Positions 1 to 8,588 of a DNA stretch of 12,142 nucleotides are shown in pieces; within the stretch, counting starts at the first letter, position 1; each line of letters starts with the position of its first letter. The stretch comes from Goniomonas avonlea. Its lineage: Eukaryota; Cryptophyceae; Goniomonadida; Goniomonadaceae. The notes beneath the pieces are model-generated. The model was not told where the DNA came from and made no database searches. It saw nothing but the letters and a program-made list of their open reading frames with translations. The DNA lies in NCBI GenBank assembly GCA_003573635.1, contig QUTJ01031485.1, positions 1 to 12,142 on the forward strand, written 5' to 3'. Made by a program: the position numbers and the translations under genes.

Positions 1-72
1 AGATATCAGTATCCCCCTCCCCTCTCTCAATTCCCCCCTCTCAATTATTCACACTGAGAAGGTCGCTCGTAC

Positions 73-1247
73 CAACATCATGCGGAGCTGGCCTCCCATA
101 GACTTCCACGTGCCAACCCTTGTCTGCTAGCGCTCGACTGAGATATATCACAGCCTCCTGCCGCACAGTTGTTATGTTTTGCACACGCCATCTTCAAAGG
201 AAAGACATGGCCAATCGGGCATGTAGGTTTCTAAGCCACATAAGTCCTCCACAAAATGAGGTCATCACCTCCGAGCCTCCAATTCCCTGCTCAAGCGATG
301 AAGGACCCCATAAGCCAGACGCTGACGGGGGTCGAGGAACGCAATATATTGCGAGCACTTTCTTGCCACTGGGGCGTGGCGGGATTGCGACTGGTGAGCC
401 TGTCGCTCGTTCGGCCTGTCCGATGTCAATGGGTCGTGTTTTCTTTGTCTTTCACCTAGCTGAGAACAACACAGGAGGGACTCACATCAACATAGATACG
501 ATAAGCGCGTTCAGCCTCAGGCCATTGACCAGCTAATTCGTAAGCCTGGCCTGACGCCCAACGAAGGCCAGTGTAGTGTGGGTGGAGTCTGGCAGCACCC
601 CACCCGAAGGCCTACGCTGTTCATGAGTTAACCGTATGCCGCAGAGTCACATTACGCACCGCCCCGGCCGTAGAAAATTTTCTGGCCTCCATGCAAACCC
701 GCCCTAAACCGCCAGATATCGCTCCGATCAAGTCTTCGTTGCCTGGGGCCTCGAGATCCTTCATCAAGCGAATCACGCGAGCGTAGATGCCAATACTGAG
801 GCCAAACTCTCCATGCTGAAAAGCAATATTCGCGGCTTGGAGTGAAAAATCGACATTTGACTGGTTTGTTCGCCACGCTGTGAAAAAGGCCCGAGAGGCA
901 ATTGCAGGGCGTGTTCGGGCGGAGTGATGACCAATCGCGAAGAGCACTCCACCGTCGGCGGGGCGAAACAAGGTTGACAACTCAAGAGCAGTTGCAGCAT
1001 AAGCATGCAAGCCTTGAGCTTCCAGCACCTGTACCGTTCGTATGGTTAGGTCAGCAGCCTCGTCGCTTGCAGCAGCACGGAGCAGCTCTGGCGCGGTTTC
1101 CTGAAGAATGGCCAATGCTTTGCCAGGCTGATTACCGTGCAACTTCGAAACAGCTTCCAAAATTTCACGCGGCGTTCCTGCGAAGTGCCTCCCATCCACG
1201 CCAACACATAGGATCAGGAGGGCCACCCGAAGCCAAGCCATGATCAT
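73..1247 (-). CDS. TPR-containing GT-B glycosyltransferase, N-terminal part (continues past left edge)
   Basis: Proposed exons: 1247-656, 550-486, 415-269 and 157-73, with introns of 105, 70 and 111 nt; phases agree and the last donor (72) leads off the window. The protein starts with a hydrophobic signal or anchor segment (MIMAWLRVALLILCVGVDG), so it probably enters the secretory pathway. A helical region follows, with TPR-like units such as AANIAFQHGEFGLSIGIYAR and, across the first splice, QAYELAGQWPEAERAYRIY. Then comes a GT-B N-lobe: a beta strand KKVLAIYCVP, the glycine-rich GIGGSEEAVIYLSRALADKG, and WHVEVYG. The motif GGSE-EAVI is formed exactly by joining 269 to 157, which strongly supports that intron; this motif is typical of GT4-like transferases. 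The sugar donor and acceptor cannot be told because the C-terminal nucleotide-sugar lobe is outside the window. Start chosen: first ATG at 1247 (a second is at 1241). The exon 3 acceptor is the least certain junction. Confidence 0.75.
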
Positions 1248-1419
1248 TGCTCATTTGAAGTCACACGCTAATAACGTCGCTAAGTAGTGCATCAACTTTA
1301 GTTACTGTTTAGTAGGCTCTGAATGAGGTGCATCTCAATTTTTGATCTCATTTGAGTGCGAAAACCAATCCAGAGACGTCAGGGTTGTTGCGCTTTCAAG
1401 AGTGTGTCCTTTCATTCCA
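1248..1419. promoter_or_regulatory. Shared 5' region of divergent genes 1 and 2
   Basis: These 172 bp separate the glycosyltransferase ATG (minus) from the proposed ATG of the plus-strand gene. The stretch is more AT-rich than its surroundings and holds no convincing coding sequence, so it probably contains both promoters. No TATA box or named site could be assigned. Confidence 0.4.
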
Positions 1420-2467
1420 ATGTTCTCCCAGGTTCGTTCACATGACACGATGAGCGAGGCCAAAGCGCTTTTGGCGACTCCCAATTCGTGAACGCCTGAG
1501 ATTATTCTAAACTCACTCAATGTGTTGCAGCTTGTGTCGCAACCTGTCGTGTTGGCCGAGTCCTTCGTCGCCTTCAACCAGCCCCACACCCTGGCCACCG
1601 CCAACGAGGCGCACCGGTTCTAAACCGAGACGTGTTGATCATAGTTCGGGTAAAATGTTCTTTTGTCCGATTCGTTTTCTGTCCCCTTTTGTCTTGATTG
1701 TCTTCTGCTAAGCTGCTGAGTGAGAGACAGAGAGAAGTATGGAATCACTGTCTGTGTGGGAGAGAGACAGCCTCCTCTCACGTCGGTACTGCGAACAAAA
1801 TCTACAACCATACATCACAAATCGGTAACGCTTTGCTCCGACCCGGCGTTCTGCAACCCAGCTTGGCGTTCGGAACAAAGAAGCGTAGCAGCTTCCTGAG
1901 CAACAATACCGAATTCGATTAACATTATCTCATGATGCACTCGTCTCAGCGTTGTTGTCCACAAAGCACCAGGAAGCCCCTGTGGTACGGGAAGCAAACC
2001 AGCAGCTCAGTCGGGCCGCAGAGGTACGTGGGCAAAACAGGGCTGAAGTGCCCAAAAGATGTTATCGTCAGATGGATGAGGCGGATAATGACCGTGATGG
2101 ACTTGGGCTTCGCAAAATTGCCAACCTGAAACGAGAGGACGTACACACGCACACTCACGCACTCCGAAGCCATTCCAATACATGATACATTAAAACTGCG
2201 TGGCGAGTCGCCACACACCAAGAAACAGAGTCCCAACCAAGAAGCAGAGTCCAAGAATCAGAGTCCCAACCAAGAAACAGGGGCGCCGCCAAATTATCTT
2301 GGCCGCATCTTCAGCAAGTGGTGAGGCTTCAACAGCATCTCCAGCTAGATACCTCCATGGACGTGGCTGTGACGGGGACCGTTCGCTACGCCGAGTTGAT
2401 GAAGGCGTTGCCAGTGTTGGGGACCACAGTGGTAGCGGCCGCTGGCACGTCACGAATCACGAGGTGA
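1420..2467 (+). CDS. Unrecognised multi-exon protein
   Basis: I do not recognise this family. Proposed exons: 1420-1431 (MFSQ), 1531-1616, 1725-1824, 1892-2023, 2072-2140, and a last exon ending at the TGA at 2465-2467. Introns are 99, 108, 67 and 48 nt plus one of uncertain length; all junctions up to 2140 keep frame. Joined pieces read like real protein: VVLAESFVAFNQPHTLATAN, then EKYGITVCVGER, then LTLSHDALVSALLSTKHQEA and REANQQLSRAAE. The last exon contains WPHLQQVVRLQQHLQLDTSM and ends in RITR. It looks soluble and mostly helical, with no signal peptide or membrane segment. The acceptor of the last exon lies somewhere in the 2218-2280 repeat and is not resolved. The first 12-nt exon is the weakest call. 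The 3' end overlaps the coding end of the convergent Ubl gene. Confidence 0.5.
2218..2280. repeat. Short tandem repeat, CCAAGAAACAGAGTCCCAA-type
   Basis: About four imperfect copies of a 14-19 bp unit (CCAAGAAACAGAGTCCCAA with variants) lie just before or within the start of the last exon of the plus-strand gene. On the minus strand the repeat reads as a hydrophobic peptide (VGTLILGLCFLVGTLFLG). That peptide is out of frame with the Ubl gene's stop and is probably fortuitous. Confidence 0.8.
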
Positions 2468-3338
2468 AAACTCAGCGCAGTCCCTTCCTTTGGTGGCTGC
2501 CCGAGTGTGAGCCCGAAAGAGCGTTGTGCAGGAAAGGGGCGTACCGGAACGATGATGCTGCGGAAGCAATCTTCATCACGCAGAACTTTCCCGGCCCATA
2601 TTATCCGTTGCGAGGCCACAGATGGCTTACCAGGGAATAACGAAGTCAGTTTACCTTTGAGATCCGCCACACTACTGCTCATCATCACAGTCACCGCCAC
2701 GTCCTGGACGAAGATGTGAGCGCGATTTCGTCAAGCGAAAAAAAAACCTACTTGCTGTCCAGACGAGCTTTTGATGTTGAGCTTGAGCTCTTGATCTTCC
2801 TCGGCTGCGACAGGAGCGGCCGCAGCGCGAGCTGCAGTGGCAGCGGCAGCGCTCGGCTGAGTCGAAGCCTGCCGTTGGGCAGCGCGCGTGTCTAATGCTT
2901 TACGTGCAGCGGCTTGGGCATCTGTTTGAGCTCGTTTGGTCTCTTGGGGTTGCTCTTCCTCCTTCCCTCTTTCTGCGAGTGTGTCAGCTTTGAAATAACA
3001 GTCTCTAGAACTAGACCTTGAACGTTTGGTCGAGATTTAGCACCAGCAGCTGCTGCCTTTTCTGCTGCCTTCGCCGCTGCTTTCTCTTTTTCAAGCTGGA
3101 TTCGCTTCTCTGCTTCGACGTTAAGTTCTTCTTGCTTCCGCAACCAGGCCCGACGCTGCTCTGCCCGCAGCTCCTCTTCCGAGATCTGTGGTGCAGGTTC
3201 TCTCGCAACAATCCCGCCAGATTGACGGTGGTAGAAAAACCAATAGGCAATTGCGCACGCCACGATGGCCAGAACGAAATATTGATCGAACTCAGGGAGC
3301 CGCATGGCAAAAAAATATGCAGTATCGAGCCAGATCAT
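2386..3338 (-). CDS. Membrane-anchored coiled-coil protein with ubiquitin-like domain (HERP/TMUB-like Ubl)
   Basis: Exons 3338-3017, 2972-2752, 2703-2545 and 2496-2386 give 270 aa in one frame; introns are 44, 48 and 48 nt. Visible parts: an N-terminal transmembrane segment (about residues 18-35, FVLAIVACAIAYWFFYH); a charged coiled coil (about 45-100) with EEELRAEQRRAWLRKQEEL and Ala/Lys/Glu runs; an Ala/Gln-rich linker; and a ubiquitin-like fold at about 170-250. The Ubl shows LKLNIKSSSGQQ, then VADLKGKLTSLFPGKPSV, RIIWAGKVLRDED and SFHLVIRD. The pattern (R/L)I.AGK.L.D is that of Ubl domains in HERP and TMUB proteins of ER quality control, so a role at the ER membrane with ubiquitin or Cdc48/p97 partners is inferred. 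The frame is open upstream to 3359, but the first ATG is 3338; ATG 3305 is an alternative. After the Ubl only a 20-residue tail remains, and this tail is antisense to the end of the plus-strand gene. Confidence 0.77.
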
Positions 3339-3455
3339 CGCGTGCTCGCTAGCATACACTTAGACTAGTCACTAGTATAGATAGAGGTGGTTTCCCATGA
3401 ATAATGAATTAGATACGTATGTGCTAACAACTGCGTTACTGGAATCGGTGGCACA
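3339..3455. promoter_or_regulatory. Bidirectional promoter region, Ubl gene and sorting nexin
   Basis: Only 117 bp lie between the two divergent start codons. The stretch contains the palindrome GACTAGTC (3363-3370) followed by a second ACTAGT. The same GACTAG hexamer occurs at 10900-10905 in another divergent spacer, which may be chance. No TATA box is evident. Confidence 0.4.
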
Positions 3456-6400
3456 ATGTCCAGCTGGGCAGGTACTGCCGCCTTCCCAGAGTCTTCGGAC
3501 TCCTATTGGGATGCAGTTTCAGTGGATGACTGTGATACGCGAAGGTCTGCTCCTTTGCCCTTCTCAGACACCCGCATGTCAGCGCCTCTTCCCTATTTCT
3601 CCCAAGCCTCCGCCGGTGCGTTTGTCCTGTGTGCAAGTGCCGTCTTCTCATCCTTTCCTGAACCAGCCATCAATATCGGTGGGGGCGACATTTCAGGCAC
3701 TGAACGTATTCCACGTGCTGGAGAGAATCAGCTTGAAGTCAGAATCGTCGCGGCCAGAACACAAGGCGACGATGACTTGGACTCGAAACCATTCACGGTC
3801 AGCAATGACTGAGTGCACCAGAGTTCTGAATCGTTGCAGATGTACTCAATCGAAGTAAGGTATCCTCGTGATGAGTATCCTTGGACGGTTCGCAGAAGAT
3901 ATACTCAGTTCTCGGAGTTGCGCCGGAAGGTGATGATTAGATTGGCACAAAACCACTCCATGCCACTGACAAAATCTGCCAGCTGGCAGACCAATATCCT
4001 CGCGCACACCTGCCGACATTCCCGCCTAAACAATTTTTTGGAGCTCTTAACCCTGATTTTGTGCAAGCCCGGCGAGCTGCCTTAGAAAGATTCTTGCAGG
4101 CCCTCTGCGCTTCTCCAGAGGCACGGCGTCGCCTGCACTTTTTCTCCTCTCACATGCCATGACAGTTGAGCAATAGTGAAGTCCTGCTCGCGTTCTTGGA
4201 AGCTAATGTTGTGGTAAGCATGGATCTGTCTTTCATCTGGCCCACCATGCGACAGGCAATGGATTTTCGGCGGCGGGCGTACGAAATGCACGAATCGCTC
4301 AAGACTGCGGCAGAGGCCAACGTTGCGACTGTAGAGGCTCTACGACAAGCTGATGCTCGTTACCGGACTTTGTGCAAACAGGTGCGCTGTTTCTGTCTTG
4401 GCTGGGTTCCGAAACAAACCTCTCGCGTTCTGTACTCATCTGTCGATCAGCTGGAGACTGTGGCCGCCACCAATCGAAGCTTGTGTCAGCACCAGCAACG
4501 CTCGCAAGAAGAACTGCAGTCTCTACTCCCGAAGCTAGGAGAGCAAGCTGCCAGGTGGAATACTGGCGATCTAGGTCGCGAACTGACCCTCTTGACAGAA
4601 TGGAGAAGACAAACGTACAGCTGGGCCATTGGAGGAAAACGCACCAAAAGAAGGAACAGGTACGGTTTGAGCATCTCCACCGCCCAAATCTTTAGCGGCA
4701 GCTAGACGAACGAAAAGTTGGGCCAATATGCTGCTTTTGCTGCGCTTTTCGGATTAAGTGATCTTCTGAAATCGAACAAACGGACCGTAAAACAGCGTAT
4801 TGGAGGAAAACGCACCGTACGAAGGCACATCCGCTCATGAGCGAAACTCTACCGGTCGCTGAAATCGCCTGTGACCGAGACAGGACAGAAACAAGGACAG
4901 GGACAGGGACAGAGACCTGTAGAGGTCGCGTTGGCCCGATTATGCTGTCGTTGCAGTTGATTTTAGTCAAGGCCCGATGGAATTTCTGACGGGGTTGGTT
5001 GGATAATTTGACTGTGACTACTATTAGAGCAACTCTGCTGGTTGGGCCAATGCTGCCGGATCACCATTTCCGTCGCCAAATTTGGCGATCGAAATGGCGA
5101 TTCCCGTACGACGGAGCAAGCGGTGGACTGTTTTGCGGCGTTTTGCGGCGGTATCGTAAATCGATGACCGGGAGCGAGTTGCTCTGGGGCGTCTCTCAGC
5201 TGTAATATTTTGATCGGGATAACTGCTCTGAGTAATTAGTGTGGTTTTTTTGACCCCTAGTCTTGCGCATTCCGGCTGGAGCAGTCAAAGTCTTGATTTC
5301 TCCGACTAAAACTGAGCCAGTTCGCTGAGCCGGAGTACTCTTGTCCTCCACCCCCCAGGTCCTTCTGAGACAGTAGCGTCTGCGAGATGACAGTTGTTTG
5401 TTCATGTCTGCATTGGAAGCCTAGGATCCTTCCGTGAGCAGTCGACAGTAGCGTCTTCGAGATAACAGTTTTGGTTCTTCGTTTCTGGGGTGACTGACGG
5501 GTGACGGGTGACGGGTGACGGTTCATGGGTGACGGTTGACGAGTGACGGGTGACGGGTGACGGGTGACAGGTGACGGGTGACAGGTGACGGGTGACAGGT
5601 GACGGGTGACAGGTGACGGGTGACAGGTGACGGGTGCGTCTTGGATCTTGTGAGCTGATCCAATCTATCTCAGGAGTTCCGAGCTCTGGCTGAGCTTTGC
5701 GCCGACGTCAGCATGAAACAAGTTCTGTGAGTTTGCGCCCGCCCACACCACCGCTCCTAGTATCTGCGAGCATGGCGTAACATTGTCAAAATCAACCTCA
5801 ATCTATAGTCGGCGTTAGCTACACACACGTGGCCTGCCGTGCTGTGTCGTTGCCATGCTGTTGCCCTGGCTGCTGTGTGCCGTGCCGTGCCGTGTCCATG
5901 CTGTTGCCCTGGCTGCTGTGTGCCATGCCGTGCCGTGTCCATGCTGTTGCCCTGGCTGCTGTGTGCCATGCCGTGCCGTGCCTGCTGTGCCGTATCGTAT
6001 TGTTGCCGTATCGTGTCGTTGCCGTGTCCGTGCCCTACTGTACCATGCTCTACCGGACCGTGCCGTCCTGTGTTGTTGCCGTGCCGTGCCGTGCCCTGTC
6101 GCTGGTGTGTGCCGTTGCTGTGTCATGCTGTGCCGTCCTGTGTTGTTGCCGTGCCGTGCCGTGCCCTGTCGCTGGTGTGTGCCGTTGCTGTGTCATGCTG
6201 TGCCGTCCTGTGTTGTTGCCGTGCCGTGCGGCGTGTCCTCCCTGCTGTGCCGTTCGTGCTGTGTCGTAGTCATGGGTCCTGCGCCGTTGCGTACTGTTGG
6301 TGCTGTGTCGTCGTCGTGTCCTGCCTGACTGTACCATGCTCTGCCGGACCGTGCCGTCCTGTGTTGTTGCCGTGCTGTGCCGTGCCCTGTCGCTGGTGCT

Positions 6401-7824
6401 GTGTCGTTGGTATTGCAAACTACTTGAGCTGTCCCGTCCTGACACTGTGCAACAGGGTCACCGCTAACCTGACGGAGCTCAAGGCACAACATGCACAAAC
6501 GAGCAAATCGCTCGCAGCCCAGCGGCAACGTGTTGGCACGCTCGAGGTCGCAGTCGCTAAGAATGAAGAGCAGATGCTTTTGCTGGTGCGGAGGCCTTAT
6601 TGTGGTGTGCGTGTCTGTCTGTCTGTCTGTCTGTCTCAAACTATCTCTGTCTGTCTCTCTGTTTCTGTCTGTCTGTCTCTCGATCTCGCTCTCTGTCTCT
6701 CTGTCCCTGTCTCTCTGTCCCTGTCTCTCTGTCTCTGTCCCTGACGATAAATGTCCGAATTTGGTTCCTTGGAGCTGCGCCGCGGCCATAAAAGTAACCG
6801 CTCGAACGCAGGGACAAAACCTCGCCGAGGAGGCAGTGAAAATCGCCTCTCTGCAGGGAGAAGTCGAGAAAGCCGAGGAAGCGCTTGCGGAAAAGAGGGC
6901 CATTCTCAAAGCTAGTGCGTGGACTTTCTGTAATGAGCCTGGAGGGAGGGGCAGGGGGAGAAGAGGGGCAAGGGGAGGAGAGGAGCAGGGGGGAGGAGAG
7001 CAGTGGTGTCCGCTGTCGATCCCGCCGTGTGTGTATGTGTGTGTGCATCTGTGTGTGTGTACACGTGTGCATGTGTGGGTACACGTGTGAGTGCTTGTGA
7101 GTGTGTGTGAGAGACACACACACACACATGTGATTGTGCAGCAGTGGTCTCGTGTGTCGGTGTACATGCATGTGTGTGTGTGTGTGTGACTGTGAGTGTG
7201 AGTGAGAGCCACATGATTGTTCAGCAGTCAGGTGTATGTGTGTGCATACATGTGTGATTGTGTCCGCTGTTGCTCCTCATTCTTGCACTGCAGAGGAGGA
7301 AACGTGATCTGCGCCACGTCAGAACAACTCCCAGACCATACCGGAGCGAGAGCGCTCTCCGAGACCATATAGGAGCCCTTGCAGAGCTCTCTCCCGGGAG
7401 ACCAGACCGTACAGGAGCGAGAGCTCTCTCCCCTCGGGATATCAGACCTGTCAGCGCTGGTCTGATCCCCGAGAGGAGCTCTCGCTCCTGTACGAGCTCA
7501 TGCTCCTGTCTGGAGCTCTCGCTCCTGTATGGAGCTCACGCTCCTGTATTGAGCTCTCGCATGGTCAGAGCTCTAGCTCCTGTATGGAGCATGTGTGTCT
7601 GTCTCTGTCGCTGTCCTCATCTCTCTGTCCCGTCCCTCGCTCTCTCCCCGAGAGAGAGCACGAGGGAGGTGGGGACGGGAGGGCGGGGAGGAGTGAGAAA
7701 GGCCACAGGAGGCGACTCGAGAGCCATACATCCAATCCCATCGATGGGCCGAACTCCTAACGTGATAACTGTACTTTTTTTGTACTTTTTTGTTCGCTAC
7801 AGCCGCCAGTTGATAGAGAGATGA
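3456..7824 (+). CDS. PX-BAR sorting nexin (SNX1/Vps5-like), 390 aa, 10 exons
   Basis: Exons: 3456-3797, 3840-3929, 3983-4120, 4166-4213, 4256-4381, 4451-4614, 6456-6585, 6812-6914, 7294-7303 and 7803-7824. They total 1173 nt in frame and end in TGA just before AATAAA. Residues 1-90 are a Ser/Pro/Asp-rich leader with a small duplication (SAPLPFSDTR / SAPLPYFSQA). Residues 91-205 form a full PX domain that binds phosphoinositides: NQLEVRIV, the diagnostic RRRYTQFSELRRK, LPTFPPKQFFG, then ALERFLQALCASPE joined to LSNSEVLLAFLE. The rest is a heptad-rich BAR-type coiled coil (AYEMHESLKTAAEAN, NLTELKAQHAQTSKSL, GEVEKAEEALAEKRAILKA) ending in RQLIER. Such proteins tubulate endosomes and act with retromer. 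The first five introns are 42-69 nt; the last four are 1841, 226, 379 and 499 nt and full of repeats. An alternative exon 6 end at 4659 is also in phase. Confidence 0.87.
4121..4165 (+). other. GC-AG intron (45 nt) inside the PX domain
   Basis: The reading frame runs into TGA at 4160-4162. Removing 4121-4165 (donor GAG|GCACGG, branch-like CTCAC, acceptor GACAG|TTG) restores the PX C-terminal helix as LCASPE plus LSNSEVLLAFLE. This matches the family pattern of a short H/S-P-x-L...S..L..FL. No GT donor gives the right frame here. Confidence 0.72.
4628..4816 (+). repeat. 18-bp direct repeat pair, 171 bp apart
   Basis: ATTGGAGGAAAACGCACC occurs exactly at 4628-4645 and again at 4799-4816; after a 4-bp difference both are followed by GAAGG. 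The pair sits at the start of the large intron, beside two competing donor sites. Confidence 0.85.
5369..5470 (+). repeat. 27-bp duplicated motif
   Basis: GACAGTAGCGTCT followed by a near-identical 14 bp occurs at 5369-5395 and at 5444-5470, with 25 of 27 positions the same. Intronic, function unknown. Confidence 0.8.
5487..5636 (+). repeat. GGGTGAC heptamer minisatellite
   Basis: About 20 units of the 7-mer GGGTGAC, in the later part alternating with AGGTGAC to make a 14-bp higher-order unit. There are no unique spacers, so it is not CRISPR-like. The reverse complement of this heptamer recurs near 9005-9160. Confidence 0.92.
5853..5981 (+). repeat. Three tandem copies of a 43-bp unit
   Basis: Copies start at 5853, 5896 and 5939 (unit begins CCATGCTGTTGCCCTGGCTG). 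They differ only at single positions, such as CCGTG for CCATG in copy one. The near-identity implies recent expansion. Very low in A on this strand. Confidence 0.92.
6061..6400 (+). repeat. 70-bp tandem array with a dispersed fourth copy
   Basis: Units beginning TGCCGTCCTGTGTTGTTGCC start at 6061, 6131 and 6201 (period 70). A diverged copy starts at 6352. The leader CTGTACCATGCTCT-CCGGACCG precedes both the first and the diverged copy (near 6039 and 6330), indicating a higher-order duplication. Confidence 0.88.
6612..6745 (+). repeat. CTGT/CTCTGTCC microsatellite in intron 7
   Basis: GTCT tetranucleotide runs pass into CTGTCTCTCTGTCC repeats. The tract is a pyrimidine-rich filler of the 226-nt intron between sorting nexin exons 7 and 8. 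Confidence 0.9.
6940..7260 (+). repeat. Polypurine tract followed by TG repeats in intron 8
   Basis: At 6940-7003 lies a GGGGAGA-type purine tract. From 7025 to about 7260 runs an interrupted TG repeat, including GTGTGTGTGAGAGACACACA near 7102, which could fold back on itself. Fills most of the 379-nt intron. Confidence 0.88.
7294..7303 (+). other. Proposed 10-nt microexon of the sorting nexin gene
   Basis: Between acceptor CACTGCAG and donor GTGATC lie the bases AGGAGGAAAC. They enter in phase 1 and leave in phase 2, encoding part of AKEET. They are the only short bridge I found that joins exon 8 (ends ILKA plus one base) to the terminal exon RQLIER-stop in frame. Confidence 0.5.
7320..7590. 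repeat. GAGCTCTCGCTCCTGTATG repeats and large hairpin
   Basis: About six 17-19 bp units of this type run from 7476 to 7590. Upstream, 7409-7448 and 7459-7493 are imperfect inverted arms (GTACAGGAGCGAGAGCTC at the outside, CAGACC/GGTCTG at the inside) around a 10-nt loop. A further inverted repeat lies at 7628-7680. All are inside the last intron of the sorting nexin gene. Confidence 0.8.
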
Positions 7825-7828
7825 GCCT

Positions 7829-7834
7829 AATAAA
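7829..7834 (+). terminator. Polyadenylation signal AATAAA
   Basis: AATAAA begins 5 nt after the proposed stop codon of the sorting nexin gene (TGA 7822-7824). This supports the terminal exon, though the distance is unusually short. Confidence 0.5.
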
Positions 7835-7977
7835 ACCAAAGTCTCTGAACGACCTGGGAGATCTCGCAAGTTGCTTCACTTTCGATTGACAAGGGCGACA
7901 ACCTCCGAGAGCCTGCAAGCGTAGTCGTATTTGGGAGGACTATGAGAGATCTTGCAAGTTTGGCCGCGGTTGAGCGT

Positions 7978-8248
7978 GCGAGGTGAGCTTGAGAAAATGA
8001 GGTCTCCTAACGGCCGCACAGAACATGCACGTTTAGCGAGATGAGCTTGAGAGGTCACAGAACATGTATGTCAGGGCGAGACGAGGTTGAGTGAACGAGG
8101 TTGCTGAACATGTATGTTTGGCAAGGTGAGCTTGAGAAACGAGGTCACTATGTTTGGCGAGATGAGCTTGAGAAACGAGGTCACAGAACATGTCTGTTTT
8201 GTTCGGCGAGGTGAGCTTGAGAAAATGCAGTCTCCGCGGAGAACATCA
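7978..8248 (+). repeat. Degenerate 36-60 bp tandem repeat (GCGAGGTGAGCTTGAGAAA)
   Basis: Six copies start with GCGAGGTGAGCTTGAGAAA or a close variant. Most carry an internal GAGGTC and AGAACATGTATGTTTGG. Unit length varies by internal deletion. Confidence 0.85.
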
Positions 8249-8588
8249 TGGCGTGTATTTATGGTCGAACGCGTCACGACGTGTCTCTCTGTCTCTCTGC
8301 ATTGTGCAGGGCAAGGAGACGGGTGTTCACTCTTGGGCAATTGGTGTAACAAACACGTGAGGTCCCAAACTCGCTAGATCTCATTGGTCCTGGACTGATT
8401 CCCTGGAGGAGTGTACTATGGCCGCTCGTTTCTCTCTCCTCTCTCGCTCGCTCGCTCGCTCCTAGGCAGATCTACGGATCTGTAGCTGCTCGGCAGCTTC
8501 CTAGGTGCTTGAATACTCTCTTTCTCTCTCTCTCTTTCCTGTACGTACTTGAAGCTGCCCCTCCCTCAGTATTGAGATGTTGTCTCAT

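Larger units (their letters stand above)
4615..6455 (+). other. 1841-nt repeat-filled intron of the sorting nexin gene
   Basis: The donor is AC|GTACAG (alternative AG|GTACGG at 4660); the acceptor is CCTGACACTGTGCAACAG. It has no convincing exon. It contains an 18-bp direct repeat, a 27-bp duplication, a GGGTGAC array and two GCCGTG-rich satellites. The part from 4830 to 5340 has no structure I recognise, apart from a run of GGGACA and a doubled TTTTGCGGCG near 5133-5152. Confidence 0.7.

Noticed and set aside
1335-1604. 89-aa minus-strand frame upstream of the glycosyltransferase
   Set aside because: It is antisense to a better plus-strand exon (1531-1616) that splices in phase to further exons.
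2190-2453. Extra C-terminal membrane segment of the Ubl protein from the hydrophobic minus-strand frame
   Set aside because: It lies in a different frame past the stop at 2386, I see no good intron joining it, and the hydrophobic part comes from a short tandem repeat.
3339-3359. Upstream GTG start for the Ubl protein
   Set aside because: A eukaryotic gene should start at ATG; 3338 is the first one in frame and directly precedes the membrane segment.
4160-4162. Reassigned UGA codon or readthrough in the sorting nexin
   Set aside because: A GC-AG intron covering it restores the expected PX ending, and other inferred genes use TGA as a normal stop.
5487-5636. CRISPR-like array
   Set aside because: Units are contiguous 7- or 14-mers with no unique spacers, and the context is eukaryotic.
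5839-6744. 301-aa open frame rich in Cys, Val and Ala on the plus strand
   Set aside because: It follows the GCCGTG satellites, is open in several frames at once and has no domain; only its end coincides with a true exon (6456-6585).
6193-7212. 339-aa minus-strand frame rich in Thr/His/Arg
   Set aside because: It is the antisense of TG, CTGT and satellite repeats and of two sorting nexin exons; composition is pure repeat.
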